DNA of 64,000 nt from Subtercola vilae (GCF_004923255.1 NZ_QYRT01000013.1:34307-98306), one strand, 5' to 3'; positions 7,454 to 17,142 are shown, numbered from the stretch's first letter. The notes: generated by a model from the sequence alone, not told the origin. Translations and numbers: made by a program.

Positions 7454-8428
7454 CTACATCGCAGTCGCTCGATCGGGCAGCCACTCGTGCACCATGAATG
7501 CCCCAACCGTCGCTGCAACGGCCACGCATTCGGTGCCCAGCAGGGTGAGCCCCGCCGATCCGGTGTCGACGACGAACGCCGCTACGAAGCTCGCGGCCGC
7601 CGCGGCCAGCGCCGCGACGAAGCCAGCCATCAGCACCCGTATGCTCACGCGCCTCAACGTGGCACTGGCAGAACGGCCTGAGCCTGAACGGCCCCCGCCG
7701 CTGCCGCGCGCGCTTCGGCGGTCGGCGCCAAGTGGGAGTCGAACGAAGGTGGAGACCGCCAGCACGAGGGCAACGGCCCCCACAACATCGCTCAGCCGAT
7801 GCCAGCCGAAGGCGAGCAGCTGCACGACAACGATGGAACTGATGACGGCCCCGGCGATGCTGGCTAGAGCTCGAAGCGCAGCGGGAAGCACCAGCAGCAG
7901 GGCGATGCAGACGGATACGTACGCTGTCATATGCCCGCTCGGGAATGTATTGTCTCCAGACGGTGACTGAAACATCGGGCGATCGAATACGACGTATTTC
8001 AGTATCTGCGTGAGCGCGTTCGACACGGCGATGACGAGCACGGCTGCAACTGCCCGGCCTCGCCGCCTTCGAAACAGCGCGATTCCCGTGATGAAAGCGG
8101 CGGCGACGGCCAGGCCCGGAATCGACACGAGCTCGAGCAGCACCGTGGCGTTCTGTACGAGACCGGCGGCCGCGAGCGCTTTGTCTTCGAAGCTCTGGCC
8201 GGTACGGGTGAGCACCGCGAGCAGGTACACGCACAGTAGAACGGTTGTCGAGGCCAGTGGTATGAACAGCCGCATCGCTGTCGTCGAGGCGGCGGCGATG
8301 TGGGAGCTGCGGGCAGCATCAAAGGTGCGGGAGGGTGGGTCGGTGACGGGAGCGCGGCCGGCGGCCGCAGTGGTGGCAAGAGCAGTACTGGCGGAGACAG
8401 TGGTCGCGGAGACAGTGGTAGCCGACAT
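7454..8428 (-). CDS. PAP2-family membrane phosphatase
   Basis: The 324-residue protein has about six transmembrane segments and the three phosphatase signature regions: KYVVFDRP (KxxxxxxRP), PSGH, and FGWHRLSDVVGA (SRxxxxxHxxxD-like). PAP2 enzymes dephosphorylate lipid phosphates such as phosphatidic acid or undecaprenyl pyrophosphate on the outer face of the membrane. The first 50 residues are Ala/Thr/Ser-rich and probably cytoplasmic and disordered, with VSATTVSA duplications. Beyond the PAP2 core there are two more membrane segments (VLMAGFVAALAAAAASFVAA and LTLLGTECVAVAATVGAFM) that are not needed for the fold. It is convergent with the PPOX gene, 9 bases apart. Confidence 0.85.
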   Translation of the reverse strand: MSATTVSATTVSASTALATTAAAGRAPVTDPPSRTFDAARSSHIAAASTTAMRLFIPLASTTVLLCVYLLAVLTRTGQSFEDKALAAAGLVQNATVLLELVSIPGLAVAAAFITGIALFRRRRGRAVAAVLVIAVSNALTQILKYVVFDRPMFQSPSGDNTFPSGHMTAYVSVCIALLLVLPAALRALASIAGAVISSIVVVQLLAFGWHRLSDVVGAVALVLAVSTFVRLPLGADRRSARGSGGGRSGSGRSASATLRRVSIRVLMAGFVAALAAAAASFVAAFVVDTGSAGLTLLGTECVAVAATVGAFMVHEWLPDRATAM

Positions 8429-8614
8429 GCTTACACGCTATGCAGTGAACCGGGGAGCGGGCCGAATGAACGCTCGGTGCCTCCTATGAAGCGTTCGTTG
8501 TCTGAAGCGCCCCTGTCGCTGGCCGCACAGTACACGCTCTTCGCTCGCTCGTCACGCCTTTGATTGGTGCGTTCGCCGGGCCTACAGTCGTGCTCTGAGC
8601 GACGAGGAGAAAGC

Positions 8615-10072
8615 GTGTCGACTGTGAGCAATGCCGCGAGCAACAGTACCGAAGGTGTCAAGAGCATGGTTTCGGCCCGTATGGACCGACTGCCATGGAC
8701 CAGGTTTCACTGGTCGATCGTCGTCGGCCTCGGATTTTCGTGGGTGCTCGACGGGCTCGAGATTCAAATCGTGGCCTCGGCCGGTTTTCAGAAGGAACTG
8801 CACATGTCGGCCGCCGAGGTGGGCCTCGCCGGCACGATCTATCTGCTCGGCCAGATTGCGGGGGCGATCATCTTCGGGCGGCTCTCCGACAAGCTGGGCC
8901 GCAAGAAGCTCTTCATTCTCACCCTCGCCATCTACCTCGTGGCGAGCGCAGTGGCCGGGCTCTCGCCGAACATGTACTTCCTGTTCTTCTTCCGCTTCTT
9001 CGCCGGCATGGGTATCGGTGGTGAGTATGCGGCCATCAATTCGGCCATCGACGAGCTGATTCCCGCGCACTACCGGGGGCGCGTCGACATCGCCATCAAC
9101 GGCACATACTGGGGAGGTGCTGCCCTCGGGTCGGCCGCCAACCTCTTTCTGCTGAACCCCGACATCTTCACCGAGAACATCGGCTGGCGCATCGGCTTCT
9201 TCATCGGCCCGGTGCTGGGCCTTGCCATCATCTATCTGCGCCGGCACATCCCCGAGAGCCCACGCTGGTTGATGACCCACGGTCGAGAGAAAGAGGCCGA
9301 AGCGACGGTCGATGACATCGAGGGTCGCGTCGAGCGCGAGGGCGGTGTGCTGACGCCCGTCGACCCGAAACTCGCGATAACGGTGAAGGCTACGGCGAGC
9401 ATCCCGTTTCGGCAGATTCTGCACATTCTGTTCAAGCAGTACCCGAAGCGCACCCTCGTGGGTGCCACCATGATGGTCACCCAGTCGTTTCTGTACAACG
9501 CCATCTTCTTTACCTATGCGCTGGTCTTGCAGAACTTCTATGGCACGAGCCCGAGTTCGACGCAGTACTTCTTCTTTCCGTTCGCCCTCGGCAACCTGCT
9601 CGGGCCGCTGCTGCTCGGTCATCTCTTCGATGTGTGGGGTCGGCGGCGCATGATCTTTCTCACCTATGGCATCTCGGGCGTCGTGCTCGCGGTGTCGGCC
9701 ATTCTGTTCAGTGCTGGCACGCTGAACGCCGCCACGCAGACGATCTTCTGGTGCGTCTCGTTCTTCTTCGCCTCAGCCGGTGCCTCGAGCGCCTACCTGA
9801 CGGTCAGCGAGATCTTCCCGCTTGAAATCAGAAGCCAGGCCATCTCGTACTTCTTCGCCCTCGGCCAGATCGCCGGTGCCGGCGCGCCGCTGCTCTACGG
9901 CATTCTGATCGGTGACGGTTCAGACCGCGGCCCGCTCACCTTCGGCTATTTTCTGGGGGCCGGCATCATGATCGTGGGCGGTATCGTCGCACTCGTCTTC
10001 GGTGTGGATGCTGAACGGCGCTCACTCGAATCGATCACTCGGCCGCTCTCTGTTGTTGACGCCCCGAAGTGA
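8615..10072 (+). CDS. MFS transporter, sugar-porter type
   Basis: Twelve hydrophobic segments and the loop 2-3 motif GRLSDKLGRKKLF, with RFFAGMGIGGEYAAINSAIDEL and RRHIPESPRWL, place this among sugar/metabolite symporters of the major facilitator superfamily. The GTG start at 8615 has GAGGAGA 5 bases upstream; a TTG at 8564 has no such site. The product is 485 residues. The 3' end overlaps the convergent AraC gene by 38 bases. The AraC regulator is its likely controller and the substrate could be a sugar, organic acid or aromatic acid. Confidence 0.9.
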   Translation: MSTVSNAASNSTEGVKSMVSARMDRLPWTRFHWSIVVGLGFSWVLDGLEIQIVASAGFQKELHMSAAEVGLAGTIYLLGQIAGAIIFGRLSDKLGRKKLFILTLAIYLVASAVAGLSPNMYFLFFFRFFAGMGIGGEYAAINSAIDELIPAHYRGRVDIAINGTYWGGAALGSAANLFLLNPDIFTENIGWRIGFFIGPVLGLAIIYLRRHIPESPRWLMTHGREKEAEATVDDIEGRVEREGGVLTPVDPKLAITVKATASIPFRQILHILFKQYPKRTLVGATMMVTQSFLYNAIFFTYALVLQNFYGTSPSSTQYFFFPFALGNLLGPLLLGHLFDVWGRRRMIFLTYGISGVVLAVSAILFSAGTLNAATQTIFWCVSFFFASAGASSAYLTVSEIFPLEIRSQAISYFFALGQIAGAGAPLLYGILIGDGSDRGPLTFGYFLGAGIMIVGGIVALVFGVDAERRSLESITRPLSVVDAPK

Positions 10073-11006
10073 GTGTGGAATCGGCTATCTGACTGAGCAG
10101 CACCTCTTTCACGGTGAGCCCGTAGGCGTTCTTCAGGGCCCGGCCGAGCTCACGTACACTCGAGAAACCCGCCTGCTCGGCGACCTCGGCGCTGGTGCGG
10201 TGGTTCTCGGCCGGCGATTGCATGCCAAGCATTGCCATCATGATGCGACGGTCTCGAATGGCGTCGGTGGGCGTCGTTCCCACGCTCGTCGAGACGAAGT
10301 TCTTCTCCAACTGGCGAAGCGAAATGTCGAGCTGAGTAGCCAGCGAATGGGCGCGAAAGCTGGTGTCGGCAGAACCGAGGGCGATCAGAGACTCTGCTTG
10401 AGCGCGCAGACCGAGGTCATGTTGGTTTGCGCGCAGATGGTAGTTCTCGTCTTCGAGAAACAGTGCGCCGACGAGCTGTGCCACCACGCTGGCGGTGGGT
10501 TCGGCCGGTATCGAGTGGTTTTGCACGATGTCGATCAGGGCGCTCAGAAACGAGAGGATGGGCGAGCGCCTCGCCGTGGAGTACGCAAAGCTGCCGAACG
10601 TGTTCGCCAGCACCACATTCTGTTCGGTGAGCCGCGTGCGCGGGATCGAGACAATGGTCAGATGGGTGTCGACGGTCGAAGCGACACGTACCTCTGCCTC
10701 ACCCGTGAAGTAGGCGACCGAGCCTTCGAGGAAGCGCAGCTGACGGCCTGCATGGTGAACCGTGAAGTCACCGCTTCGCACGAATGCCGCGGTCACCGTA
10801 TCGGGGCCGGCATCGGGAACCAGTGTGATGGCAGAGGTGAAGGCGGTCTGAACGCAGTCGACGAGAGTGACGTCGTCGAAGCTCCAGCGAGCGCCGGTCA
10901 TCGAGAACGCTGCCGGGTCTGTAGCCGGAGTCACGGTAGCAGGAAGGCGGCCGATGCCGATGGCGCCTTTCAAGACGAACGAAGATCGCCTACTGCTGCC
11001 GGTCAT
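10035..11006 (-). CDS. AraC-family transcriptional regulator
   Basis: The 323-residue protein has an N-terminal ligand-binding region (about residues 35-180, AraC-binding-like, with FTVHHAGRQLRFLEGSVAYF) and a C-terminal double helix-turn-helix (SLATQLDISLRQLEKNFVSTSVGTTPTDAIRDRRIMMAM and AEVAEQAGFSSVRELGRALKNAYG). It probably responds to a small molecule and controls the adjoining MFS gene, with which it overlaps tail to tail. Start ATG at 11006. The 206 bases upstream (11007-11212) hold no convincing gene. Confidence 0.9.
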   Translation of the reverse strand: MTGSSRRSSFVLKGAIGIGRLPATVTPATDPAAFSMTGARWSFDDVTLVDCVQTAFTSAITLVPDAGPDTVTAAFVRSGDFTVHHAGRQLRFLEGSVAYFTGEAEVRVASTVDTHLTIVSIPRTRLTEQNVVLANTFGSFAYSTARRSPILSFLSALIDIVQNHSIPAEPTASVVAQLVGALFLEDENYHLRANQHDLGLRAQAESLIALGSADTSFRAHSLATQLDISLRQLEKNFVSTSVGTTPTDAIRDRRIMMAMLGMQSPAENHRTSAEVAEQAGFSSVRELGRALKNAYGLTVKEVLLSQIADSTLTSGRQQQRAAE

Positions 11007-11212
11007 TTTCGCGCTCGCTTCGAGAGTTTGCGGTGACCGGGGTCTTGGGCTACCTGGATTCGTCTTTCACCGTAGCTCGTTTTCGACCGCATGCGGTCAC
11101 GATCTGAGAATGGGGTTGATTGTGCCCTCAGCCAACGAGCGGCTTCTCGCCGTGGGCAGCCCCGCTCTGGCCGCATCACCGCCACCGGCCAAGCCCATCC
11201 AGCTGCCAGCAG

Positions 11213-12952
11213 TCAGCTGCTCACTTCGGGCGCAGCCGCGAGGAGGGCTCGGGTGTAGTCGGCCGTCGGAGCTGAGAAGACCGTCTCGGTGGGGCCACTT
11301 TCGAGAACGCGCCCGTCTTTCATGACGAGAACATCGTCGCTGGCGTGCCGAACCACGCCGAGGTCGTGGGTGATGAAGAGGTAGCTGAGCCCGAGGGTCG
11401 ACTGCAGGTCATCGAGCAGGTCGAGAATCTGGGCCTGCACCGAGACGTCGAGACTCGAGACCGGCTCGTCGCACACGATGATCGCCGGGCGCGCGGCAAT
11501 GGCGCGGGCGATGGCCACCCGCTGCTGCTGGCCGCCCGACAAGAACCTCGGCCGACGGGTGGCCGTGGCTTGGGGCAGGTGCACCGCGTCGAGCAGGCCC
11601 GCCAGGTCGGTGCGCCACGGGTTGTCACCACCGGCCGCTCTGCTGGCTGGCGTGCGGGTTGCTGTCTCGACAGCAGCCGCTTCGCCCACACCCGCACCGA
11701 CCCTGAGGGCGTCGCCCAGAATCTGACCCGCCGTCAGCCTCGGGTCGAACGAACTCAGCGCGTCTTGGTAGATCGCTCCGATCAACGGGCGTCGGCTGCG
11801 GCGCTGCCCCTCGGGGGAGGTGCTCCACTCTTCGCCGAAGAGTCGAACCTCTCCGGCATCCGGATGCTCCAGAGCGAGTACCAGCCTCGCCAGCGTGGTT
11901 TTGCCCGACCCCGACTCGCCGACGATGCCGAGGGTCTCGCCGCGGCCCAGCGTGAAGCTGACGCTGTCGACGGCCTGCCGTTCGCCGAACCGACGGCTGA
12001 GGCCTCTGGCTTCGAGCACGATCTCGCGCGGTGGCGCTGTGGGTTCGGCTACGGGCGGGGTGTAGACGGGCAGAGCGACGGGCAGAGCGACGGGCAGGGC
12101 AGAGGGGGAGAGGCGGCGGCCGCGAGGCTGGCTGGTGGGCACCGCCGCCACCAGGCGGCGGGTGTACGGGTGCTGTGGGGCATCCAGAACCCGGCGGGTG
12201 GGGCCGAACTCGACGAGTGAACCGGCTTGCATGACAGCGACGCGCGAGGCGAGCCGGCTCACGACGGCAAGGTCGTGGCTGATGAGCAGAATGGCCGTGC
12301 CCTCGCTCTGCAGATGGTGAAGCAGGTCGAGGATCCCGGCCTGTACGGTGCTGTCGAGCGCGGTCGTCGGCTCGTCGGCGATGAGCAGTCGGGGGCCCAG
12401 GGCGATGGCGGAGGCGATCAGCGCGCGCTGGCGAAGGCCGCCCGAGAGCTCGTAGGGGCGCTGCCCCGCCCGCAGTTCGGGCTCGGGCATACCGACAGCC
12501 GTGAGCAGCTCGATGACGCGGGCCGCACGTTCGGCGGCTGACGCACGCGTGTGCAGCCGCAGGGTGTCGGCGATCTCACGGCCGACCGGCCGCAGCGGAT
12601 CGAGCCCCACGAGCGCGGCCTGCGGAATGTAGCCGATGCCCCCCGCGCTGCCGCGGAGCGCTCGCCAGCGGCTTCGCGAGAGACCGCGCAGATCGGTGTC
12701 ACCGAACCGCAGCATGTCGGCGTCGACGCAGGCACCGCTCGCGAGCCCGAGCAGCGCCCGCGCCGTGACGCTCTTGCCCGAACCCGATTCCCCCACCAGC
12801 CCTACGCACTCGCCCGGCTCGATGTCGAACGAGATGCCGGCGACGGCCGGTGTCTCCTGCCGGGCGAACCGCACGGTGAGAGCGCCCACCTCGACCAGCG
12901 GTCGCACCATCTGCGGGCTCACGACCGGTGAGCCCGCCACCCGCGGGCTCAC
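11213..12952 (-). CDS. Dipeptide/oligopeptide ABC transporter, fused double ATPase
   Basis: This 579-residue cytoplasmic protein carries two ABC ATPase domains, equivalent to DppD and DppF joined head to tail. Domain 1 has GESGSGKS, LSGGLRQRAL and LLIADEPTTALD; domain 2 has GESGSGKT, LSGGQQQRVAIARA and IIVCDEPVSSLD. They power import with the two permeases upstream. The GTG start at 12952 overlaps the permease stop (GTGA) and has GGAAG 8 bases upstream; the longer frame runs through the permease gene. The linker (about residues 280-310) contains ALPVALPVALPV encoded by 12-bp repeats. In domain 2 an Ala/Glu/Thr-rich insertion separates the Q-loop region from the signature. Substrate is probably peptides, but nickel or glycosides cannot be excluded. 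Confidence 0.9.
   Translation of the reverse strand: MSPRVAGSPVVSPQMVRPLVEVGALTVRFARQETPAVAGISFDIEPGECVGLVGESGSGKSVTARALLGLASGACVDADMLRFGDTDLRGLSRSRWRALRGSAGGIGYIPQAALVGLDPLRPVGREIADTLRLHTRASAAERAARVIELLTAVGMPEPELRAGQRPYELSGGLRQRALIASAIALGPRLLIADEPTTALDSTVQAGILDLLHHLQSEGTAILLISHDLAVVSRLASRVAVMQAGSLVEFGPTRRVLDAPQHPYTRRLVAAVPTSQPRGRRLSPSALPVALPVALPVYTPPVAEPTAPPREIVLEARGLSRRFGERQAVDSVSFTLGRGETLGIVGESGSGKTTLARLVLALEHPDAGEVRLFGEEWSTSPEGQRRSRRPLIGAIYQDALSSFDPRLTAGQILGDALRVGAGVGEAAAVETATRTPASRAAGGDNPWRTDLAGLLDAVHLPQATATRRPRFLSGGQQQRVAIARAIAARPAIIVCDEPVSSLDVSVQAQILDLLDDLQSTLGLSYLFITHDLGVVRHASDDVLVMKDGRVLESGPTETVFSAPTADYTRALLAAAPEVSS
12066..12101 (-). repeat. In-frame 12-bp tandem repeats in the ABC linker
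   Basis: Plus-strand unit ACGGGCAGAGCG occurs at 12066-12077 and 12078-12089, with a diverged third copy at 12090-12101. They encode repeated Leu-Pro-Val-Ala in the linker between the two ATPase domains. Confidence 0.85.
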
Positions 12953-13845
12953 GATGAGCGCTTCCGCTGCTGCAGGGCACGCCCGAGCAGCGTCGTCGCG
13001 GCGGCGCTCAGCACGATGAAGAGACCGGGAAAGAATGTCATCCACCAGAACGACGAGATGTAGGTGCGGCCCGCTGACAGCATGGCGCCCCACTCGGGTG
13101 CGGGAGGCACCGCGCCAAGCCCCAGATAGCTGAGCGAGGCAGCCCACACGATCGACTGCCCGATGCCCAGGGTTGCGATGACGAACAGTGCGCCGGCGAC
13201 GTTCGGCAACAGGTGGCGCACCAGACGTGACGCGGGGCCGTGCCCGAGCACGGTAGCGGCCTCGATGTAGGGCGCTGCCCTCACCTGCCGCACCTGGCTG
13301 CGGATGAGCCGGGCATATCCCGGTGCTGTCGAGAGCCCCACCGCGATGGTCGACGTGACCACCCCCGGCCCGTAGATCACAATGAAGAGCAACGCCAGCA
13401 GCAGCCCAGGAAAAGCGAACAGCACTTCGAGCAGCCGGGTCGTCGAGAAGTCGAGCCAGCGCGGCCCGAGGCCCGCCAGCAGCCCGAACACCAACCCCAG
13501 TCCGATACCGATGGCCGTGGCAGTGAGCCCGATGGTCACGGATGCCCGGGCACCGTGTATCACCCGTGTGAAGATGTCGCGCCCCGATTCGTCGGTGCCG
13601 AAGAGGTGGTTGGCCGATGGCGGCTGAAAGCTCTGCAGCGGGTTGATGCCGAGCGGATCACCCGGAGCGATCAGCCCCGGCGCCACCGCCGCCACGACCA
13701 GCAGCAGAATGACGGCGCCGGCGAGCACTTCGGCCACGCTCACACCGCGGGCGAGACGGTGGCCGCGACGATGCCTCCGTTGGCTGCTGCGCTGCCGGCC
13801 GCGCTGGGCGGCAGGCGGCTCTGTCAGGCTCGGCGAGATGATCAT
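12949..13845 (-). CDS. Dipeptide-type ABC transporter permease, DppC/OppC-like
   Basis: The 298-residue inner-membrane protein has about six membrane segments and the DppC-type sequence HLFGTDESGRDIFTRVIHGARASV near residues 75-100, then the EAA-loop region (YIEAATVLGHGPASRLVRHLLPN) that docks to the ATPase. Its ATG start overlaps the stop of the upstream permease by 4 bases and its stop overlaps the ATPase start, so all three are translationally coupled. Confidence 0.92.
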   Translation of the reverse strand: MIISPSLTEPPAAQRGRQRSSQRRHRRGHRLARGVSVAEVLAGAVILLLVVAAVAPGLIAPGDPLGINPLQSFQPPSANHLFGTDESGRDIFTRVIHGARASVTIGLTATAIGIGLGLVFGLLAGLGPRWLDFSTTRLLEVLFAFPGLLLALLFIVIYGPGVVTSTIAVGLSTAPGYARLIRSQVRQVRAAPYIEAATVLGHGPASRLVRHLLPNVAGALFVIATLGIGQSIVWAASLSYLGLGAVPPAPEWGAMLSAGRTYISSFWWMTFFPGLFIVLSAAATTLLGRALQQRKRSS

Positions 13846-14798
13846 CGCGACACCGCCCGAGCGGCCAGCCGGGGGTCGATGAGTCGCTCGGCAAGGTCGG
13901 TCGCGGTCGTGACGAGCATGTAGCCGAGCGCCACGACGATGACGACACCCACCACGAGGGGAACATCGCGCCCCTGTACCGCCTGCAGCAGGCTGCGACC
14001 AAGGCCCGGCCGGGCGAAGATGGTCTCGACCACCACCGCGCCGCTGAGAAGCGAACCGAACGCCCAGCCGGCCAGGCCGATCGCAGGAATCGCGGAGTGC
14101 CGCAGCGCGTGCCTCCAGAAGACGCCGTTCTCGTTCTCGCCACGGGCGCGGGCCGAGAGCGCGAACGGCGACGACATCGCATCGAGCAGCGCCTCGCGCA
14201 TCACCTGGCCGAGAAACCCGGCGAGGGGAACGGCGAGAGTCAACGCCGGCAGAATGAGCCCGCTGGGGCCTGGCACGCTCACCGGGGGCAGCCAGCCGAG
14301 CGCTGTGCTGAACAGCACGATGCCGAGAATGGCCAGCCAGAAGTGTGGCACGGCCGCGGCCACCACCTCGAGAAACGAGGCAACGGCCGAGGCGGCACGG
14401 CCGCCCCGCACAGACCAGGCGGCCACTGCAAGAGCGATGACGACAGCCACGCTCAGTGCAACCACGGCCAGGCCGAGCGTGGGTGGCAGTGTGTCGGCGA
14501 TCACGCTGGCCACGCTCTGGTGCAGGGCGTACGAGCGACCGAGGTCGAGGCTGGCGAGTCGCCCGAGAAAACGGAGGTACTGCAGAAGAAGCGGCTGGTC
14601 GAGGCCGTACTCGGCCCGGGCATCCGCCAGTGCGTCGGCACTCGCCTCTGAACCGGGACCCCCGACGATGGCTTCGGCGGGGTCGCCCGGGATGAGCCGG
14701 ATAGCGAAGAACGTGACCGTCGACACCGCCCAGAGCACAAAGACCACGCCGCCCAGGCGCAGCAGCAGCCAGCGCAGCAGGGGAGCGGCGGGTGTCAT
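13842..14798 (-). CDS. Dipeptide-type ABC transporter permease, DppB/OppB-like
   Basis: The 318-residue permease starts with the typical DppB N-terminal helix (LLLRLGGVVFVLWAVSTVTFFAIRLIPGDPAE) and carries an EAA-type loop (FALSARARGENENGVFWRHALRHSAIP). It pairs with the DppC-like protein to form the membrane channel. I chose the ATG at 14798 because upstream codons in the longer frame would overlap the binding-protein gene and are not part of the fold; the ribosome site there is weak, so coupling to the upstream gene is likely. Confidence 0.9.
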   Translation of the reverse strand: MTPAAPLLRWLLLRLGGVVFVLWAVSTVTFFAIRLIPGDPAEAIVGGPGSEASADALADARAEYGLDQPLLLQYLRFLGRLASLDLGRSYALHQSVASVIADTLPPTLGLAVVALSVAVVIALAVAAWSVRGGRAASAVASFLEVVAAAVPHFWLAILGIVLFSTALGWLPPVSVPGPSGLILPALTLAVPLAGFLGQVMREALLDAMSSPFALSARARGENENGVFWRHALRHSAIPAIGLAGWAFGSLLSGAVVVETIFARPGLGRSLLQAVQGRDVPLVVGVVIVVALGYMLVTTATDLAERLIDPRLAARAVSR

Positions 14799-14824
14799 GC
14801 TCCGACCGTAGCGCGGCAGAGCGC

Positions 14825-16459
14825 CTACTTCTGTAACCACGTGTCGTAGAGAGTGGGGGTCGAGACCGTGGGCATCGCCCGCAGACCCTTCACGACCGAG
14901 CGCTGCAGGTAGCCGTTCTGCTGGTCGTACAGCGGCAGAATGTAGAACCCTTCGAGCACGATCTTCTGCGCCTGCGTGTAGAGCGAGGCGCGTTCGGTGG
15001 CATCAGAACTTTGGCTGGCACGGGTGAGAAGGTCGTCGAGCGTGGGGTTCGTGACCTGCGCGTGGTTGGCGAAGTAGCCGCTGGGTGCGGGCTTCGTGCT
15101 GGCCGAGTCGAAGAGGGTTCGCAGCACGTCTGGGCCGACCTTCGTGTAGGGCGCGCTCACAAGGTTGTAGCTGTTGGAACCGAGCGCTCCGTACCAGCTC
15201 GAGAGGTCGAGCGGCTCGAGGTCGACTTTGAAGCCGGCTTGCTTAGAGGTGGCCTGCAGCTGTTCGAACAGTGACTGCTCGGCGGGAATCGACTGGTTGG
15301 TGCTGACCGGAAACTTCAGTTCGAGCACCTGGCCGTTCTTCACGCGGTAGCCGTCGGTGTTGCGGTCGGTCCAGCCGGCCTTGTCGAGCAGTGTGGCGGC
15401 GGCAGCCTGGTCGTACCCGAAGATACCGGGCTCGGAGTAGCCCAGGGGCTCGATGCTCGACAGCGCCGAGTACGAGCGGGTTGCGGTGCCGAAGAACAGG
15501 CTCGTCACGGCGTCGTTCACATCGGCCGACCGAATGAACGCTTCGCGCACGTTCGCGTCGTCGAACGGCGCGATCGACGAGTTCAGTTCGATGCGGTCAG
15601 AGGCGCCCGGCCGCGGTGCGGAGAGATAGCTGAGGTCGCTCGACTTCTGCGCCTGAACGATGGTGTCGGGCTGCACATTGTCGATCACGTCGACTGTGCC
15701 GGCCTGCAGAGCTGCGTAGCGCGAGGCGGAGTCGGGCAGAAAGCGCCACTCGATGCTCTGCAGGTACGCCGGGCCCTGGTGGGCTGCGTCAGCGGGCGGG
15801 GAGTTGTAGGCGTCATTGCGGGTCAGCGTGATCGACTGCTGGCGGTTCCACGTGGTCACGGTGAACGGGCCGGTGCCGATCGGCGAGGCGCAGTTGTCGG
15901 CCTGCGAACGCTTCAGCGCGGTGGGGGACTCCATGGCGACCCATGGCATCGAGAGCGATTCGAGCAGGGCGCTGTCAGGCTGGCTGAGCGTGAAGTGGGC
16001 GGTGTGGGCATCCGGAGCGGTGACAGATGTGACCTTCGCCAGAGCGAGGTAGCCGGTCGACGAGGCCGTACTGGGGTTCTGCACGTGGGCGACGTTCGCG
16101 GCTACGGCTGCGGCGTCGAAGGGGGTGCCATCGGTGAAGGTCACATCGTTCTTGAGCGTGAAGTCCCAGCTCAGGCCATCGGCTGAGGTCGTCCACGCTG
16201 TGGCGAGCCACGGGATGATCTTGCCGGTCGAATCGCGGGAGACCAGCGATTCGAGGTACTGGGTGGCCACCAGCGCCTGCGGGTAATTGCCGCCCACGTG
16301 CGGGTCGAGGCAGGTGGGTTCGGCGTCTCCGGTCGCGTAGACGAGCGTGCCGCCCGCGACAGGGGTGCTGGTCGCGGTCGAAGCGGGGCTGGCGGTGCAG
16401 CCGGCCAGCACGGCGGTGACGGCTGCGGCGGCCAGGAGGGGCATGAAAAGGCGGTTCAC
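14825..16459 (-). CDS. Family 5 solute-binding lipoprotein (DppA/OppA-like)
   Basis: The 544-residue precursor has a lipoprotein signal peptide ending in LAGC (Cys about residue 21) and a family 5 extracytoplasmic binding domain (DPHVGGNYPQALVATQYLESLV, then WTTSADGLSWDFTLKNDVTFTDGTPFDAAAV split over residues about 85-120). It captures the substrate outside the membrane for the permeases downstream. I prefer the GTG at 16459, which begins the signal peptide; a start at 16504 would add 15 polar residues. It is the first transporter gene of the operon and lies 45 bases after the NUDIX gene. Confidence 0.9.
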   Translation of the reverse strand: MNRLFMPLLAAAAVTAVLAGCTASPASTATSTPVAGGTLVYATGDAEPTCLDPHVGGNYPQALVATQYLESLVSRDSTGKIIPWLATAWTTSADGLSWDFTLKNDVTFTDGTPFDAAAVAANVAHVQNPSTASSTGYLALAKVTSVTAPDAHTAHFTLSQPDSALLESLSMPWVAMESPTALKRSQADNCASPIGTGPFTVTTWNRQQSITLTRNDAYNSPPADAAHQGPAYLQSIEWRFLPDSASRYAALQAGTVDVIDNVQPDTIVQAQKSSDLSYLSAPRPGASDRIELNSSIAPFDDANVREAFIRSADVNDAVTSLFFGTATRSYSALSSIEPLGYSEPGIFGYDQAAAATLLDKAGWTDRNTDGYRVKNGQVLELKFPVSTNQSIPAEQSLFEQLQATSKQAGFKVDLEPLDLSSWYGALGSNSYNLVSAPYTKVGPDVLRTLFDSASTKPAPSGYFANHAQVTNPTLDDLLTRASQSSDATERASLYTQAQKIVLEGFYILPLYDQQNGYLQRSVVKGLRAMPTVSTPTLYDTWLQK

Positions 16460-16504
16460 TCGAAAACTTTCGTCGATGCTGCGATTGATGGACTCAGTCC
16501 ACAA

Positions 16505-17014
16505 TTACATCACGGCTGAGACGCGCCCCGGCCCCTGCCCGCCCTGTTCGCTCTGTTCGAGCAGGGCAGTGAGCGCGTCGAGGGCCGGCACCTGGCCCGT
16601 AACCAGCTTGCGAAGGGCATCAGCTCGGGCGACCCAGCGCGCGTCGTCGATTTCGGGAAACTGCTGCAGGCGGCCCGAGCCGCGCGGCCACTCCAGCTCG
16701 AAGGTGTTGCTTCGGGCGAACGCGATCGGCTGCTCGCAGCGGGCGGTGAACAGGCGAACGACCTTGCCCGAGCGCTGCCGAAAATCGCCGAGCAGAACGT
16801 AGGGCAGGGCGGGGGCATCCACCCCGATCTCCTCACGAAACTCGCGCCGCGCGGCCGCCAGAGGGTCTTCGATGGTGTACTCACCCTTCGGCGCCGACCA
16901 CGCCGCAGCGTCTTTCTTCGCCCAGAACGGGCCGCCCATGTGCGCGATGAACACCTCGGTCGAATTCGCGTCGCCGCGATAGAGCAGGATGCCCGCGCTC
17001 GTCGTGCCCGCCAT
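16505..17014 (-). CDS. NUDIX hydrolase
   Basis: The 169-residue protein contains a NUDIX box, GEYTIEDPLAAARREFREEIG, in which the REFxEExG half is perfect but the gap between the first Gly and Glu is one residue shorter than the usual Gx5E. The N-terminus (TSAGILLYR, WSAPKGEY) is typical of small NUDIX proteins that hydrolyse nucleotide or dinucleotide diphosphates. The ATG at 17014 has GAGAGAGGA about 8 bases upstream, and the longer frame is therefore rejected. It may be cotranscribed with the ABC operon that follows on the same strand. Substrate is unknown. Confidence 0.85.
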   Translation of the reverse strand: MAGTTSAGILLYRGDANSTEVFIAHMGGPFWAKKDAAAWSAPKGEYTIEDPLAAARREFREEIGVDAPALPYVLLGDFRQRSGKVVRLFTARCEQPIAFARSNTFELEWPRGSGRLQQFPEIDDARWVARADALRKLVTGQVPALDALTALLEQSEQGGQGPGRVSAVM

Positions 17015-17142
17015 AGTGTGTTCCTCTCTCCCGTGTTTCGCAGGGTCGTTCGAATCAGCCCCGCTGCTCGAGAAACGTGCTCGCGCGCGCCGCCCGCGCA
17101 AGCAGCTTAGGCTGGGAACACGTCTTCTGAAGAGGGGTCTGC

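Noticed and set aside
11003..11185. Short minus-strand frame between AraC and the ABC ATPase
   Set aside because: No family, no ribosome site and poor codon pattern; I treat 11007-11212 as intergenic.
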